64,000 bases of DNA from Mytilus edulis. Its lineage: Eukaryota > Mollusca > Bivalvia > Mytilida > Mytilidae. Positions 24,250 to 36,564 of this stretch are shown piece after piece. The notes under the pieces were generated by a model. It was not told where the DNA came from, ran no database searches, and was given only the letters and a program-made list of their open reading frames with translations. A program made the position numbers and the translations under genes. Position 1 is the stretch's first letter. Every line of letters begins with the position of its first letter. The DNA is taken from contig NC_092349.1 in assembly GCF_963676685.1 (NCBI RefSeq), forward strand, positions 61,703,881-61,767,880, in the 5' to 3' direction.

Positions 24250-25065
24250 TAATTATATATATAATTAAACGGTATCAATGAAAAATGACAAATTCATAAT
24301 ATTTTAAAACAGACAACGATAATCCCACAATTGTTCAATTTTAACACAAATGAAATATATTATAAATGTGAAGCCCTCTCTAGCTGATTTTACGTTTTAT
24401 TTTTCTAATGATATGATGTTATTCTAATGTACCAGATAAAAAGAATCATTTTTCAAACATGTTTTATCACGCCAAGTTTTAATGTGAATGTCTCAATGAA
24501 CGATTTGTTTTTATATGGTTGCTGTAGCTACAGTCTCTCATATTTTAGTGACGTAGTCAGTAATTATTTTGGTGTGTGACCTGAGGACGCTTTACTGTAT
24601 ATACTAAGACCGATTGGACGCAAATACGGAATTGAACAAATCAGAAAAAAGACACATGCTACATTTAAAGAAAACAAAACGGACATGAAATCAAACTTAA
24701 AAACGTAATTCTCCAAATAAGTATAATAAATTCAAGTAGAGAAGGTGTCATTATATCACCAGTGTCAAATTGTTTGGATTTTTTAGGCTAAGTTGTTAAT
24801 ACTTAAGCAAGTAAATATCACTGACAGGTTCATTATATTTAACATTGAAGCTTATTATGATGAATTATGCTATTAATAGCTGGAGTGCTGTAAATGTGTG
24901 TTATCGACTTAGTGTAACTGGAAATGCAGTCTAAAATTTCCAATGGGTAAAAATAAATTCAAAGTGGACACAGTACTATGCTTGATAAAAACATAGCAAA
25001 ATAAATATATCGCATTTTGATTACCTGTCAGCAGCTGTATTTTTATATAAATCATTTTCCTGTTG
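24250..25065 (+). repeat. Third, degenerate copy of an arm segment
   Basis: It aligns in direct orientation with the right arm at about 53,650-54,480. Shared stretches include the block around the CTAATGTACCAGAT motif, the GACCTGAGGACGCTTTACTG block, and the CCAATGGGTAA block at 24,940. It lacks the LINE at the site where the left arm has it. More diverged than the two arms are from each other. Confidence 0.6.
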
Positions 25066-25294
25066 AGTCCGCCCGTCCGTACGTTCCAATATACACACCA
25101 ATATAGATTATAACGCTTCAGGTTGTGCTTTTACACCAACTTATGTTAAATATTAATGATAGGATACTATTACGTTGCAATTTCTTATGAATAACACACT
25201 TCAAACAGTTTAGGACGATAACATACACACATGAATAGTAGTCTTCTCTACGATGACAAATATCGATTTTAAAACTTGAATGTGCATGATTGTT

Positions 25295-25440
25295 AACAGG
25301 TATATCATGTTAAGGAAGGGCATTTGCGAAAAATACCAGTCGAGAGAATGTGAAATTTAACGAGCCGTAAGGCGAGGGAAATTCATTCTCAAAACTGGTA
25401 TTTTTCGCAAATATCCCTCAAGAACATGCTATATCTGTTT
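25295..25440. repeat. Foldback hairpin with GAGCCGTAAGGCGAGG loop
   Basis: Arms of about 62 bases (25,295-25,358 and 25,379-25,440) share GGTATTTTTCGCAAAT and flanking matches. No coding potential. Confidence 0.75.
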
Positions 25441-26185
25441 AATTACACCGAATGTTAACGTTCAAAAACGCATTGATGATTCTGACGTTACAAGGGACCA
25501 GTCGAATAGAGTATTTTTTGGCAAATACCACGGCAGAGAGGATAAAAAGGCATATCCTTTTTGAATATACCCCGGCGGCGTTTAGAAATGAACGATATTC
25601 ATTTGATAACAGTAAATTGGTGAAAAATACACTGTCTATCAATCAATCAAAACCCAGGATTCTTACTTAAGGTGTAATTATGTAACAAAACAACCATGTC
25701 AATTTCAGCATGCATGTTAAGGGAATGTCGAGTCTGAAGCATAGGACAACTTGTACACTCCTGTTTCAAATTGGACAATGTTTTGTTATTTTTTTTTTAA
25801 CTGTTGAAATTGGTTGTTATGTTAAAATGGATATTTATTCACCTTGAGCGATGTAATATTGTTGACATTTCGAGATCCTTTTTTTGCGAACCCGTCTTCA
25901 GTGTGTGATAACTGTATTGTATTACTACACGGGCCTCAAGGGAATTTAAATCGAAAATAAATGCAAAACATGTGTTTTTGTGTCTTTCAAAACACAAATA
26001 ATATACAGAATTAATTGCAGGATATAGACAATATCAGCTGTATTTGTACTCGGATCGAAACAGGTGTAATAGCTCGCTAAAAGCTCGCATACATCTTGTT
26101 TCTTAGCCTTGATATTTAAAGAAACTAAACAGTTATTGTCTATACAATAAAACCACAGAGAGTCAAATCGTTAACAAGCATACCA
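25441..26185. other. No gene seen
   Basis: The overlapping ORFs at 25,439-25,670 on both strands have no recognisable domain. Confidence 0.35.
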
Positions 26186-26189
26186 CTGC

Positions 26190-26650
26190 CACTACCCAGC
26201 TTAAAGCATCATCAGAACATTTGAAAGTCCCTACCATGTATTGGTTTCCGAAATTACAGAAAAAAACATTTACATTCCGTTTCATCTCCGCTTCGAGTAA
26301 GTGTTCTACTACTAATCTACCAGTGCTTCTAACTACCTTCCTTACTACTTTTAAAGAAATGGTTATTAACTTTTGTAATAAAGCCTATGAAAATAATGGT
26401 ATTCATTATTTTTTGAGTGTTAAAACATTCTTTAAATAAAATACATGCTTTTGATGGTCCTTATAATCCTGTTGACAGTTATGATTTTTCTACTCTGTGC
26501 ACTACACTTCCACACAATCTTATAAAGAAATTTTTTTTGTATTTGATCAAATGTCATTGTAATTTTTTTTTTAACACTCCAAAAATAATGAATGACTTTA
26601 TTTTCATGCAGGTACGAACACAAACCGCTCTGCGAGTACCTTGAGTTATT
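26190..26650 (+). pseudogene. PLE reverse transcriptase, fingers to motif A
   Basis: Frames at 26,221-26,439 (TMYWFPKLQKK, FISASSKCSTT) and 26,417-26,644 (VDSYDFSTLCTTLPHNLI, motif A Asp) are the conserved start of a Penelope-like RT. Broken by a frameshift near 26,430. Confidence 0.75.
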
Positions 26651-26654
26651 TTTC

Positions 26655-27935
26655 ATTTTGAAATGGAAATGGCATGGTTCCTATTATTAATTTCAGAATT
26701 GTTTTCTAAATGAGCTATTCGAATATTAACAGTATTTATGATTTTATTCAAATAACTGTCTAAAGATTTTTTATCAGATTTTTCACGTTTGCATCAATTT
26801 TTACAGTAGGCAGACAGAGCGTCTTTGATGACCTGACGACACTGTTTCCAATCTATTATAGATAGAGGACGGTATTTCGGTCCTTTCTTTAGAAAAGTTT
26901 TGATCTCACGGTCTTTGACGATGTTGAGGTCTCCTGTAATAACATGATCATAGGGAACATATTTAAAACTAGATGTTTCGCAGTCTCAAGTGGATGGAAC
27001 ATTATTTTCTATATTGACGTCTGTTGTAGTTGACGTATAATTAAAAATCAAATTTCTGCTCGTTTGTTTTTTTATAAGAATACGAAATAATGGGTTGTTC
27101 TATATTATCAAAATATGGAGGTATTAAACTATAGACAGAAGAGTCATTGAATATGCTAGACAAATTAATAAAATGAATACCTCTATTTATATATTTTAAT
27201 TTAAGAAAATGTCGTTTTTCAGGTTTATCTATACGAGGAAATAGCAATGACAAAAGGCTGTATAAGTACGGGTGTATTCATAAAACGGGCTAAAAAGGAA
27301 ATTTTATCACACTCCAGAAAAATAGCATATAATTTACTGACCCAGTTTGTATAATACTTGATGTCTGCCATTATTCTTTATTATAGATAACAGATCAGCA
27401 AGTGTATAATTTATACGATGTTTAATACGTTGATTACGGTTTTTGCGTTTACCATGAGACCTATTATTTCTAAGTCGTTTATCAACAACATTAATGACAT
27501 CGATAAAAGTTTTAGATATGTTCCCTTGCCCTAATATTTTATCATTTAGACCGAGAGGATAAGCTGTTTGAAGTCTTTTTATCCAAAACAATTCGCGAAC
27601 TTCGCGTGATTTTTCAAATTGCTTGTGCGATTCTCCTGGTTGTTTCTAAACGGTTTCGAGGGGTTGGAATTTTATATATTTCAAATTATGATTATGCTTA
27701 TCTAAATGCTGATATATTAAACTTTTGATTTTTTTGGGTCTACGAAAGCTGTAGAGATGTTCTTGATTTCTTCTGTAATACTCTCGTCCCGTCTGTCCCA
27801 CATATTGAATACTACACTTAGGTTGGGTTCAAGTTACCACATATATTATGTTTTCAGTTTTTCTGATAATATCACAGGAAAAGTAGAGCGAAAAGGTTCT
27901 CCAGTTCACTGTTGACCTTATAGTATTTTGAGAAT
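26655..27935 (-). pseudogene. PLE N-terminal half with GIY-YIG-like endonuclease, inverted relative to its RT neighbours
   Basis: Minus-strand reading from 27,880 down: NIIYVV...IQYVGQTGREYYRRNQEH (about 27,850-27,770) is a GIY-YIG nuclease core, followed by FWIKRLQTAYPLGLND (27,591 on), LLFPRIDKPEKRHFLKLKY (27,253 on) and VITGDLNIVKDREIKTFLKK (about 26,970) with YRPLSIIDWKQCRQ. In this order the nuclease precedes the region that leads into the RT. Stops are present, so it is inactive. Confidence 0.65.
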
Positions 27936-28139
27936 TTAATCTAAAACAGGTAAGTCATTTTTTGGCATTGCACAGGAAAATTTGTGGATATCCACGTGCA
28001 TTTTTGTTAAATAATCTGGCTGTAGTGGCATTACCAATACGTTTATTTTTGCACGTAGATAACCTAGAAGTTGTGTTGTTAATACTATTTTATCCATTAA
28101 AGCCTTTTTCAGTAACGAAAAAGGAAAGTATGCGAGATA

Positions 28140-28920
28140 CACTTACTGGAAATGTGACGATATGATTGAAGCTTTAAATTTTCTGCTAGATAACCATGAT
28201 AACATAGATATGTACGTTTCGGTGACAAAGTGTATCGTCAGGTAGTAGGTATTCCTATTGACACTAACTGTGTCCTTTTAATAGCAGATTTATTTCTATA
28301 TTGCTATGAATCTCAGATATGACCAAACTCAGTAAAGACCCAAAATTGTTATATTTGAATGATACATGTTATCTGGATGATATTTTTTCGTTGAATAATC
28401 CAGAATTCTCTAAAATGCTAAATATACTTCCGAAATTTACCCAAAAGAACTTACTTTAACTAAATCTAACATAAACAGCAGCAGTTGTCCTTTTCTAGAT
28501 TTAGACATTTCAATTTCAAACGGGAAACTTCATACTAAAATTTAAGACAAAAGAGACGATTTTTCATTTCCTATTGTTAATTTTCCTTTATTAGACGGCG
28601 AAGTGCCTTTGGCTTCAACATACGCATGATACGGTGTTTATATATCCCAACTCGTTCGGTTTGCCCGTGTGTGTTCTGATGAACGTAATCAATGCATCAC
28701 AGGGAATTTATTGTGTCAGGGATTTCGATACCAAAAGTTATTTAAAACTTTTACTAAATTCTTTCATAGATACAAAGATTTGATTAGTAAACTTGGCTGT
28801 ACCTGTAGAAAACTTATTATAAATGGTATTTCACATCCTAAATTTACGGTAATATTGTACTTAAAGCGAGTAAATCACTATGTGATCCGTGTAAACTCGT
28901 CGACCCTTTAAACAAACTTA
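28140..28920 (+). pseudogene. PLE RT palm, thumb and C-terminus
   Basis: In broken frames: YRQVVGIPIDTNC..LIADLFLY (motif B region), YLDDIFSLNNPEF (motif C; the second Tyr-X-Asp-Asp element), SCPFLDLDISISNGKLHT, DDFSFPIVNFPLLDG and LCQGFRYQKLFKTFTKFFHRYKDLI. Continues the (+) PLE begun at 26,190 after the inverted block. Confidence 0.7.
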
Positions 28921-29640
28921 TAAATAAGGGTTATCGTACCAATATTGTAATCTCTGAATATAGTTTACATTGACACTAAAATCAATTTTGTCATTAGCAA
29001 ATAAAAACATAGCTAAATTGTATCTTCTTTTGAGGCGGGATGTATAGAGACACTGACACGTTAATTTTTATCTCTATAGAAGTCGCTCCTCACTATCCTA
29101 CTATATGTCGATACATTTATTTTTGGCATTGCACAAGTCATGTCTTCTCTGACTGTTCGTGACATTAAAATACTAAATCCCTGGGATGTGTTTTAGTTGA
29201 TTTTAGTCTCTGATGCATGATTTTTTATTATTAATTGTTTTTGGCTTTTAACTAGCTGTCAGTAACTGCGAGTACACTCAAATTGTATTTTCGTGTTAAT
29301 TCGACCTGTTGATACTGTTAATTTTTTTTATTTTATATTAATATGGATCTTGTCTATATATCAGGTTTGATTATTTGGTATATCTTCTAATTTCACTTAT
29401 TCGTACTACATTTGTATAAACTTCAAGATTTACCCGTATTATCAAAACCGCTTTTTTTTCAAAAGTGATTATTTTTGAAGGTATAAATATTTCGCATTGG
29501 TGTCTTGTCATGGCTTTTTTTGGACTTGTTTGTTTGCATTTTTGCCTTGAATGTTTGTCCCTAATAATTCAGTAACTGTGCATTTGCATTCAGATACCGC
29601 AGATCAAATTTATTCGTTCATAGTGTGTTAATTTACGTTT
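28921..29640. other. Probable PLE 3' flank, no gene
   Basis: AT-rich noncoding sequence between the PLE relic and dispersed repeat B. Confidence 0.35.
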
Positions 29641-30060
29641 TATGATTGAGTCAAGCCTGCCAATTGATATTTTATCGTGTGTTTTTCTATGTTGTGATGT
29701 TATGCTGTTGTTTCAAAAAAGAGAGAAGGTTTAATACCATTAAAACGTTTAATCCCGCTGCACACGTTTGCAACTGTCCTAAGTCAGGAATCTGATGTAC
29801 ATTAGTTGTCGTTTGTTTATGTAATTTATACGTGTTTCTCGTTTCTCATTTTTTATATAGATTAGACCGTTGGTTTGTCCGTTTAAATTGATTTACACTA
29901 GTAATTTTGGGGCCCTTTATAGCTTGTTGTTCGATGTGGGCCAAGGCTCCGTGTTGAAAGCCGTACATTGACCTATAATGGTTTACTTTGATAAATTGTT
30001 ATTTGGCTGGAGAGTTGTCTCATTGGCACTCACACCACATCTTCCTATATCTATAAAGTA
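29640..30060 (+). repeat. Dispersed repeat B
   Basis: Contains CGTTTAATCCCGCTGCACA, CCTAAGTCAGGAA, and the block shared with 1-190. The first part also recurs at 58,640-58,760. Confidence 0.7.
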
Positions 30061-31341
30061 TATAGGAAGGTATCTTAAATGCTTTGAACCTCAATACAAA
30101 AAGATGATTCAAATACACACAGTACCCGTTTTAGACTACTGAGATACAGTTATATAAATAAAACAACAGAAACGATTACAAAACTAATACTAATATAAGG
30201 ATGGGCTTAGCCGTCGGTAAAAGACAGCCTTAATATCAGTATAAATTATGTTAATTTTAGGACTATAAATTACAGAATTTGTAAATGTGCATTGACTGGC
30301 AGTACCCATTGTACAATTAAACAAATTATAGATTGTTATTATTTGCGGGGACTATAATTTGTGATTTGATGGTCGCAAATTAGTTTCCTGGTTAACTTGG
30401 ACCCAGTAAATGATTATTTACTATCTAATAAAAAAAACTAATTAAATTCAATTCAGATAAGGTTTAACTTAAAGTCGATATTCAATAAACTACAATAACC
30501 ACAATCTCTAGTGAGCTTTTTAAAACGACTGAACACATATATACACAAATACATTATGATACATATGTCATGAAAACAACACAATTTTAACATACAGTCT
30601 TATTCAGAAATGAAATAGTTATGATGCAGTTGTCATGTCATTAAGAATGGCATATATCTGGAGCTGGTATGTCAATAACTGTTAGTAGCCCTTTGTTAAT
30701 TTATGTATCATTGTCATTTTGCTTAGTTTCTTTTGTTTCCTATTCCGACATCGTACTCGGACTTCTTTTAAAGTCTACTGTGCATAAGTCATTTATATGT
30801 TTTATAGTTTATAGTATGCATGATGTCCATTTTGTCTGACCTAGTACACATTTTTATCAAGGGGCAACATTAGGCCCGCCTCCGGGTGCGGGATATTTGC
30901 TACTTTGAAAACCCTTTGGGGTCCTTCGGCTGTTTTCTGCTATTTGGTCGGGTTGTTGTTTCTTTTACATTTACATTCTCATTTTCAGTGCATCATGGTG
31001 AAATATATCGATAACGTATGAAAATTTCTAAAAGCATATCTTCAGATATATCAATCTAGTTAAAATATATAGTTCTCTTTAAACGCATCCATGTAAGAGC
31101 ATTTAATATAGGTAGGACTTGTAATTAGATTGCAAGTTTACGATTACGAGTAAGGGTTTCTTCTTTCAGCCAAAGAACTGAATTCGAATTGAACATGCTG
31201 AATGAAAGAGGTTCCACATGAAAACTGACAATGACAGCATTGTAAATGTATGACTACAGTGTATCCCGGAAAAATCGTTTTCACTTCAGTAATATTTGTT
31301 TTACTGAAAGCTCATTTTTGCAAATCAGCTTTACAATTTCA
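30061..31341. other. 3' flank of the GPCR gene, mostly unremarkable
   Basis: Includes a copy of repeat C at 30,860-31,000 (GCCTCCGGGTGCGGG, GGTCGGGTTGTTGT). No gene seen. Confidence 0.45.
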
Positions 31342-32265
31342 TTATCTTCGACCACAGAATATCTTCCTACATTGATGATTGAAATCGGGACGTTTCCATG
31401 AATAGACAATTGGATTTGCTACACTGTTGAAGATTCCAAGAAAAACAAGCCAGTTAGCTATATCAGATTCTAGTTTAGTTTTCGTTTTGGATAGAACCAA
31501 ACTTCGGAATCGAAATGCCATATAGGGCAACCAACAAACAGAAAATACAATAGTTATAGTTCCTGTCAATTTAGCTCCTCTTATGCTTTTTGTCATTGTT
31601 TTTATCTGGATTTGGTCATTATTCTCGACAGATCGTATTCTTCTGTGAAAACGCCAAGCTGTTTTTAACATCAGATAATACAAAATGGCGGTAATAATAC
31701 TAAAAATGTAAACAACAATGGAAGCCATTCCATACAACGCCCTTGGTAAAATAACCTCGGAAGAACATCCTATTCCCGGATGCCAGTTTATCCATTCAGA
31801 CATTGATCCAAACACTGCATAGCTCGGTAAAACCCACAAAACTATGCACGTTATGTTTGATCTAGTCTTTGTAACTATATTTGAGTATTTATGAGGATGA
31901 CATATGGCCAGATATCTGTCAAATGCCGCTACGAAGACAGTTAGTTGTGACGTCATTGTCATGTACTCAATTACTTGATTTCTAAGGAGACAGGCTGCCA
32001 TATTTGATGACATTCTAGGGTAGAAGAAATAAAACATTTGAGAGCCGGTTGACAATCCTGTGAAAAAGTCTGCAAACGCTAAGCTGACAATAAATTTGTT
32101 GGTGTTTGACTGAAATTTTAAATATCTAACAAATATATACACCACCAATCCATTTCCAAGACATGCTACTACAAATATTATTTGTTGCAGCGTTATGAAA
32201 GCAATCAGAGTTGGCGGGAAAATAAACGACGTGGATCCTGCTGAAGTTGCATTTGTTTCATTCAT
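31342..32265 (-). CDS. Class A (rhodopsin-like) G protein-coupled receptor, 307 aa
   Basis: A single uninterrupted coding exon. Seven hydrophobic segments are visible with the class A landmarks: GNGLVV in TM1, SLAFADFF in TM2, DRYLAICHP at the end of TM3, VLWVLP in TM4, CWLPY in TM6 and NSVANPIVYSWKRPDF in TM7 (NPxxY). Two N-x-T/S sites lie near the N-terminus (MNETNAT). The i3 loop is short and basic. It signals at the plasma membrane through G proteins. The ligand cannot be read from sequence; the short length and loops fit small amine, adenosine or peptide-type orphans. An acceptor (TATTTCAG) ends 10 bases before the ATG, implying a spliced 5' UTR. It sits in the spacer between the arms, and no paralogue is seen in the window. 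Confidence 0.92.
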   Translation of the reverse strand: MNETNATSAGSTSFIFPPTLIAFITLQQIIFVVACLGNGLVVYIFVRYLKFQSNTNKFIVSLAFADFFTGLSTGSQMFYFFYPRMSSNMAACLLRNQVIEYMTMTSQLTVFVAAFDRYLAICHPHKYSNIVTKTRSNITCIVLWVLPSYAVFGSMSEWINWHPGIGCSSEVILPRALYGMASIVVYIFSIITAILYYLMLKTAWRFHRRIRSVENNDQIQIKTMTKSIRGAKLTGTITIVFSVCWLPYMAFRFRSLVLSKTKTKLESDIANWLVFLGIFNSVANPIVYSWKRPDFNHQCRKIFCGRR

Positions 32266-32276
32266 TGTGTTGCAAT

Positions 32277-34079
32277 CTGAAATATAAACAAAACTATGTT
32301 AAAGTAAATCCCAGAGTTCATACTTTTTATAATCATTGGAAAATGTTTTGACATATTATTGCTGTTACAATAGCTTCAAGATATACACTGCTTAAGTGTG
32401 ACAAAAATCGTCTTACACGATTCGCCGTATAGTCTTCTTCGAATTTGTGTGTTGGTAGATCTTGTATTGCTGATAAGTGTTACTAAAAATGCTGAACAGG
32501 TGTCCTTCAAGTATTCAATAAATGGTGTCAGTCATACTGACATTTTGGTAGATATAATATTGTTGAAATGTTATTACTGTCTACAGTTTCAGACTATCTA
32601 AAGAAAATTTTTCAAGATAAAAGACAAAACTCTAAGATTTGTCAAACATGTTTAAAGGCAATGACTCTACTTTTGTTTTCAGTAATAAGGAACTTTTGTC
32701 AATATAGTATTTCTGATCATTTTTGTCGTAAGTGTATATCTTTTATGTGTTCAAATCGTCAGTTAAAGTCACTTTAACATTATGATACTGTGACAAGATA
32801 CGGAAAAGAAACGCGAAAATGTGTTGCAAATCGTGATTTTAAGGCTACATTTTCTTCAGCGAGTATATAAATTGTTTCTATCATATTACATTTTGCTTTT
32901 AAAGATTCTGTTTTATCCTAACATATGTCTAAATCATCCTTTAAGGGTTATCTCCTATATGTATTAGAGATAAGGTTATAGTATGTATTTAGATTTTGTG
33001 CTTCTGATATTTTTTTGCAAAGCGTTTTTTATTTTTTTTTATCTTAGTTAATAGTCAAAAATCGTAATCTTGTACAAGAAGTCTGGCCATGCGTTTAACT
33101 AATCTTCTTATTTACTTTTATTGCTATTGATAGGTTCTGATAATCAACCCAGATATAAGTTGACTGACACAATTGCTTAACTGTATCAAATAAAGGCAAC
33201 AGTAGCATACCGCTGTTCAAAACTCATAAATCCATGGACAAAAAACAAAATCGGGGTAACAAACTAAAACCGAGGGAAACGCATTAAATATAAGAGGAGA
33301 ACAACGACACAACACCGAAACGCAACACACACAGAAACGGACCAAGCAACAGACAAAACCCCACGAGAATAACAAATATAACATCAAAACCAAATACATG
33401 AATTTGGGATAGACAAGTACCGTGCCACGTCTTATCTCAAAAATAAGAGAAAACACAAACGACTCAACGTTAAAATGCAACACACACAGAAACGAACAAT
33501 ATTATAACAATAACCATCTTCCTGACTTGGTGCAGGACACTTTTAAAGGGGAATAAAAGTGGTGGGTTGAAAATCGTAATAAAAGGCCAGTCAACCTACT
33601 ACAAATAGAAATTTAGTGAATCTTGACATTCTGAAACAATCGCAATATTTAATTGGCAATGAGCATATAAAGAATAAGTATGAACCTTCTGTTACAAGGG
33701 TTTTCATTCAAAGAACTATGAAATACGTACTAGTATATTAGTTAGACATTGGTAAAGTGTTATACGAAAAAAAATAGACAAGTATTAATGTAAATTCAGA
33801 AATTATTGCGAGGTTTTTATTAATGCGAATTATGCGACGGGGTGAATGTCGCAATAATGACTCAATAATAAGCACTCGTATTTCGAGACATAGACCTGTA
33901 TGCATATGTTTTCGAAATCACGACAATCGCAATGATTAAACTCACAATTTTGTCCATTAATATTGAAAAATCGCAATTATATTTCTGAATTTGCCGATAG
34001 TATATGATTAAAGGTAGATTTGACAATTATTAAATTACTTCAATAAAATGATGGTTTCCTAAAAATAGAGACAACTTAC
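32277..34079 (-). other. Probable 5' UTR intron of the GPCR gene
   Basis: AT-rich with dispersed repeat E at 33,180-33,560. The ORFs inside (32,398-32,777, 33,217-33,483) have no domain signs. Confidence 0.45.
33180..33560 (-). repeat. Dispersed repeat E
   Basis: Reverse-orientation match to 55,700-56,090 (GGCAACAGTAG.ATACCGCTG, AAATCCATGGACAAAAAAC, GAACAACGACA). No HHR-like end visible here. Confidence 0.7.
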
Positions 34080-34137
34080 CTTGAAACTGAATCAACATAT
34101 ATGTATTGAACTGACCGTTATATGTTATGTTTATATA
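34074..34137 (-). promoter_or_regulatory. Putative promoter and 5' UTR exon of the GPCR gene
   Basis: Minus strand: TATATAAA at 34,137-34,130, Inr-like TCAGTTC at 34,114-34,108 (+1 at 34,112, 25 bases after the start of the TATA box), then a donor CAAG|GTAAGT with the exon ending at 34,080. The matching acceptor would be at 32,277-32,278, giving an intron of 1.8 kb. Motifs seen; function inferred from spacing. Confidence 0.5.
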
Positions 34138-34439
34138 CATTATCATCAAAATTGATTTGTCTTCAAGCAGGATTTCTCTTTGTAAAAGAGGCGGAGATGA
34201 TCTTTCAATCACTGCCCCTTTTTGTCATTTCTATCGTATTTTAAAATGTTAGATTAACAAGTTAATTTGTTAAGTTTAAAGGATGGATTTAGATTATTTC
34301 ATCCCGTATTGAAGAAAAATATCTACAGTACTTTTTGTCAGAGTAGGAGGTGCATGTTCCAAAGAAGAAGGTACATGTCAGGGTATTCTCTGATTATGTT
34401 TTCGTCAGTTTCATTTAAGTATGTTTTGTGTTGTAAAAT

Positions 34440-34990
34440 AAAACAAGAAGATGTGGTATGATTACCAATGAGACAACTGTCCACAAGAGACCAAAATGAC
34501 ACAGACATTAACAACTATAGGTCACCGTACGGCCTTCAACAATGAGCAAAGCCCATACCGCATAGTCAGTTATAAAAGGCCCCGATATGATAATGTAAAA
34601 CAATTCCAACAAGAAAACTAACGGCCTTATTTATATAAAAAAAAATGAACGAAAAACAAATATGTAACACATAAACAAACGACAACCACTGAATTACAGG
34701 CTCCTGACTTGGGACAGACACATACATAAATAATATGGCGGGGTTAAACATGTTAGTGGGATCCCAACCCTCCCCAACCTGGACAGTGGTATAACAGTAC
34801 AACATAAGTGTTTGCTTAACAATTGTAAGTTCCAAAGAAATAAAAGACTTAAAAAAGAAGGACAATTCAACGAGGAACTGCTTGATTGATGAAAAGTTAC
34901 TTCTTTCTAAACTACAATCTTTTTTTGTAATAAATGAAAAAAAAATGTATACACATTTAAAAAAAGACCCATGCAATATTTGATTTTGAA
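34440..34990 (+). repeat. Dispersed repeat A
   Basis: GAAGATGTGGTATGATTACC to about 34,990. Positions 34,720-34,950 are nearly identical to 35,583-35,815, and relatives lie at 22,130, 37,480, 39,640, 46,400, 52,140 and 58,770. Confidence 0.75.
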
Positions 34991-36099
34991 CATAAAAAAA
35001 TGAAAGAATTGAAATATCGAAGGTGCTAGTTCATTTCAGAAAACACACTTTAATAATATTACATTATACAATCTAGAAACCCTGATGAACATTGTTCCAT
35101 CGGTGTCTTCCCGAATGTCCCACTTTTTGATATTACAGATAAAAAGGTAATGAAATTTTGTGGGACAATCCGGAATATGTTTGTGGGACAATTGGGAAGT
35201 TTAAATGTGGGACAATTGGGAAGTTTAAATGTGGGACAATTGGGAATTGTTTTAATAGTGATTAATTTGTTTTTATACTGCAGTTAATTAAAGGTTACTA
35301 ATCAATGTAAAGTATGAAATATGAAAAAGAAAAAAACATGAAAAAAATTAATATCTACATTTGTACATAGTAGGTACAATTGAAGTATCATCAAACATGG
35401 AATTTAATATGAAAGTCATAAAATTTTAGTCTTAAATACATATTTGTTTTATTTGCTTTTATTGGATTTGAACTAGCTGTCAGTAACTGTGAATACTCTC
35501 AGATCTGTACCTGATTTTGATAGTATATTCTTATGTTGTACTGGTTCAACACTGTCCCATTGGGAGGGTTAGCAGACACAGACAGACACATACATAAATA
35601 ATATGGCGGGGTTAAACATGTTAGTGGGATCCCAACCCTCCCCAACCTGGGACAGTGTTATAACAGTACAACATAAGTGTTTGCTTAACAATTTTAAGTT
35701 CCAAAGAAATAAAAGACTTAGAAAAGAAGGACAATTCAACGAGGAACTGCTTGATAGATGAAAAGTTACTTCTTTCTAAACTACAATCTTTTTTTTGTAA
35801 TAAATGAAAAATAATTGTATACACATTATACATATACATACAGTCTGCAGTAAAAGTTCTTAAAACATTTATTAGATTGATTAAGTATGCGATACACCGG
35901 GTTCTGTGGAACCCTTCTGTTTTTTTTTAGTTCAGCAGTGTTCTCCACATATATTTCATTTAGCATTCTGGTAAAAAGGGGAAATTGAAATACCATCTTG
36001 TTTTTTTAAAATTAAAGCATCACATCCATAACATAATCTCTAAGAAAACCACTTCAGATAGCATCGCATTTAATATTATAGCATCACATTACCATGATA

Positions 36100-36369
36100 C
36101 TAAAAGGCCCTGGGGAGAATACTGAGTTGATCAAGAGTCCTGTTGACTGCAAACACAATGAGAATATTGGAAAAACAACCTTTAATAGTGATTCTTGGAA
36201 ATGCTGATCTGGCAAAATTGTAGACAGCAGCTTTGTCATAAGTAAATAAAGTTGTTGGGTTTAGGTGAATCTGACGTTTTATGTTAACAGTCTTCAATAG
36301 TGCAGAGAATGTTATATTAATGACCCCTGACATCCCTAGTAAAATTGCAAATTCTAGTGGAAACATCAA
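36100..36369 (-). pseudogene. MULE-type transposase fragment
   Basis: The peptide includes YDKAAVYNFARSAFPRITIK followed by Gly-Cys, matching the D/E-KAA...FP...GC.FHF block of Mutator-like transposases. The HF following the Cys is lost. Only part of the catalytic core remains. Confidence 0.5.
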
Positions 36370-36460
36370 CGAGTATGTGTAGAGTGTAGAACATAAATGA
36401 TTTTATACCCTCTTTTTTTTTGAATTGCATGTATTATTTCTATATTTATTTAAAAACTTT

Positions 36461-36564
36461 ACAGAGAAAAGGTAATTCAAATTACTGTATTTTAAACATT
36501 TGTTTTATTTTTACAGAGAAAATATAATTCAAATTACTGTATTTTAAACATTTGTTTTATAAAT
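36461..36564 (+). repeat. Two-copy tandem repeat, 52 bp
   Basis: ACAGAGAAAA...TAATTCAAATTACTGTATTTT is repeated at 36,461 and 36,513. Confidence 0.85.

Noticed and set aside
34566..35839. 136-aa and 72-aa minus ORFs with similar sequences
   Set aside because: The similarity comes from two copies of repeat A, not from paralogous genes; both are low-complexity hydrophobic frames.
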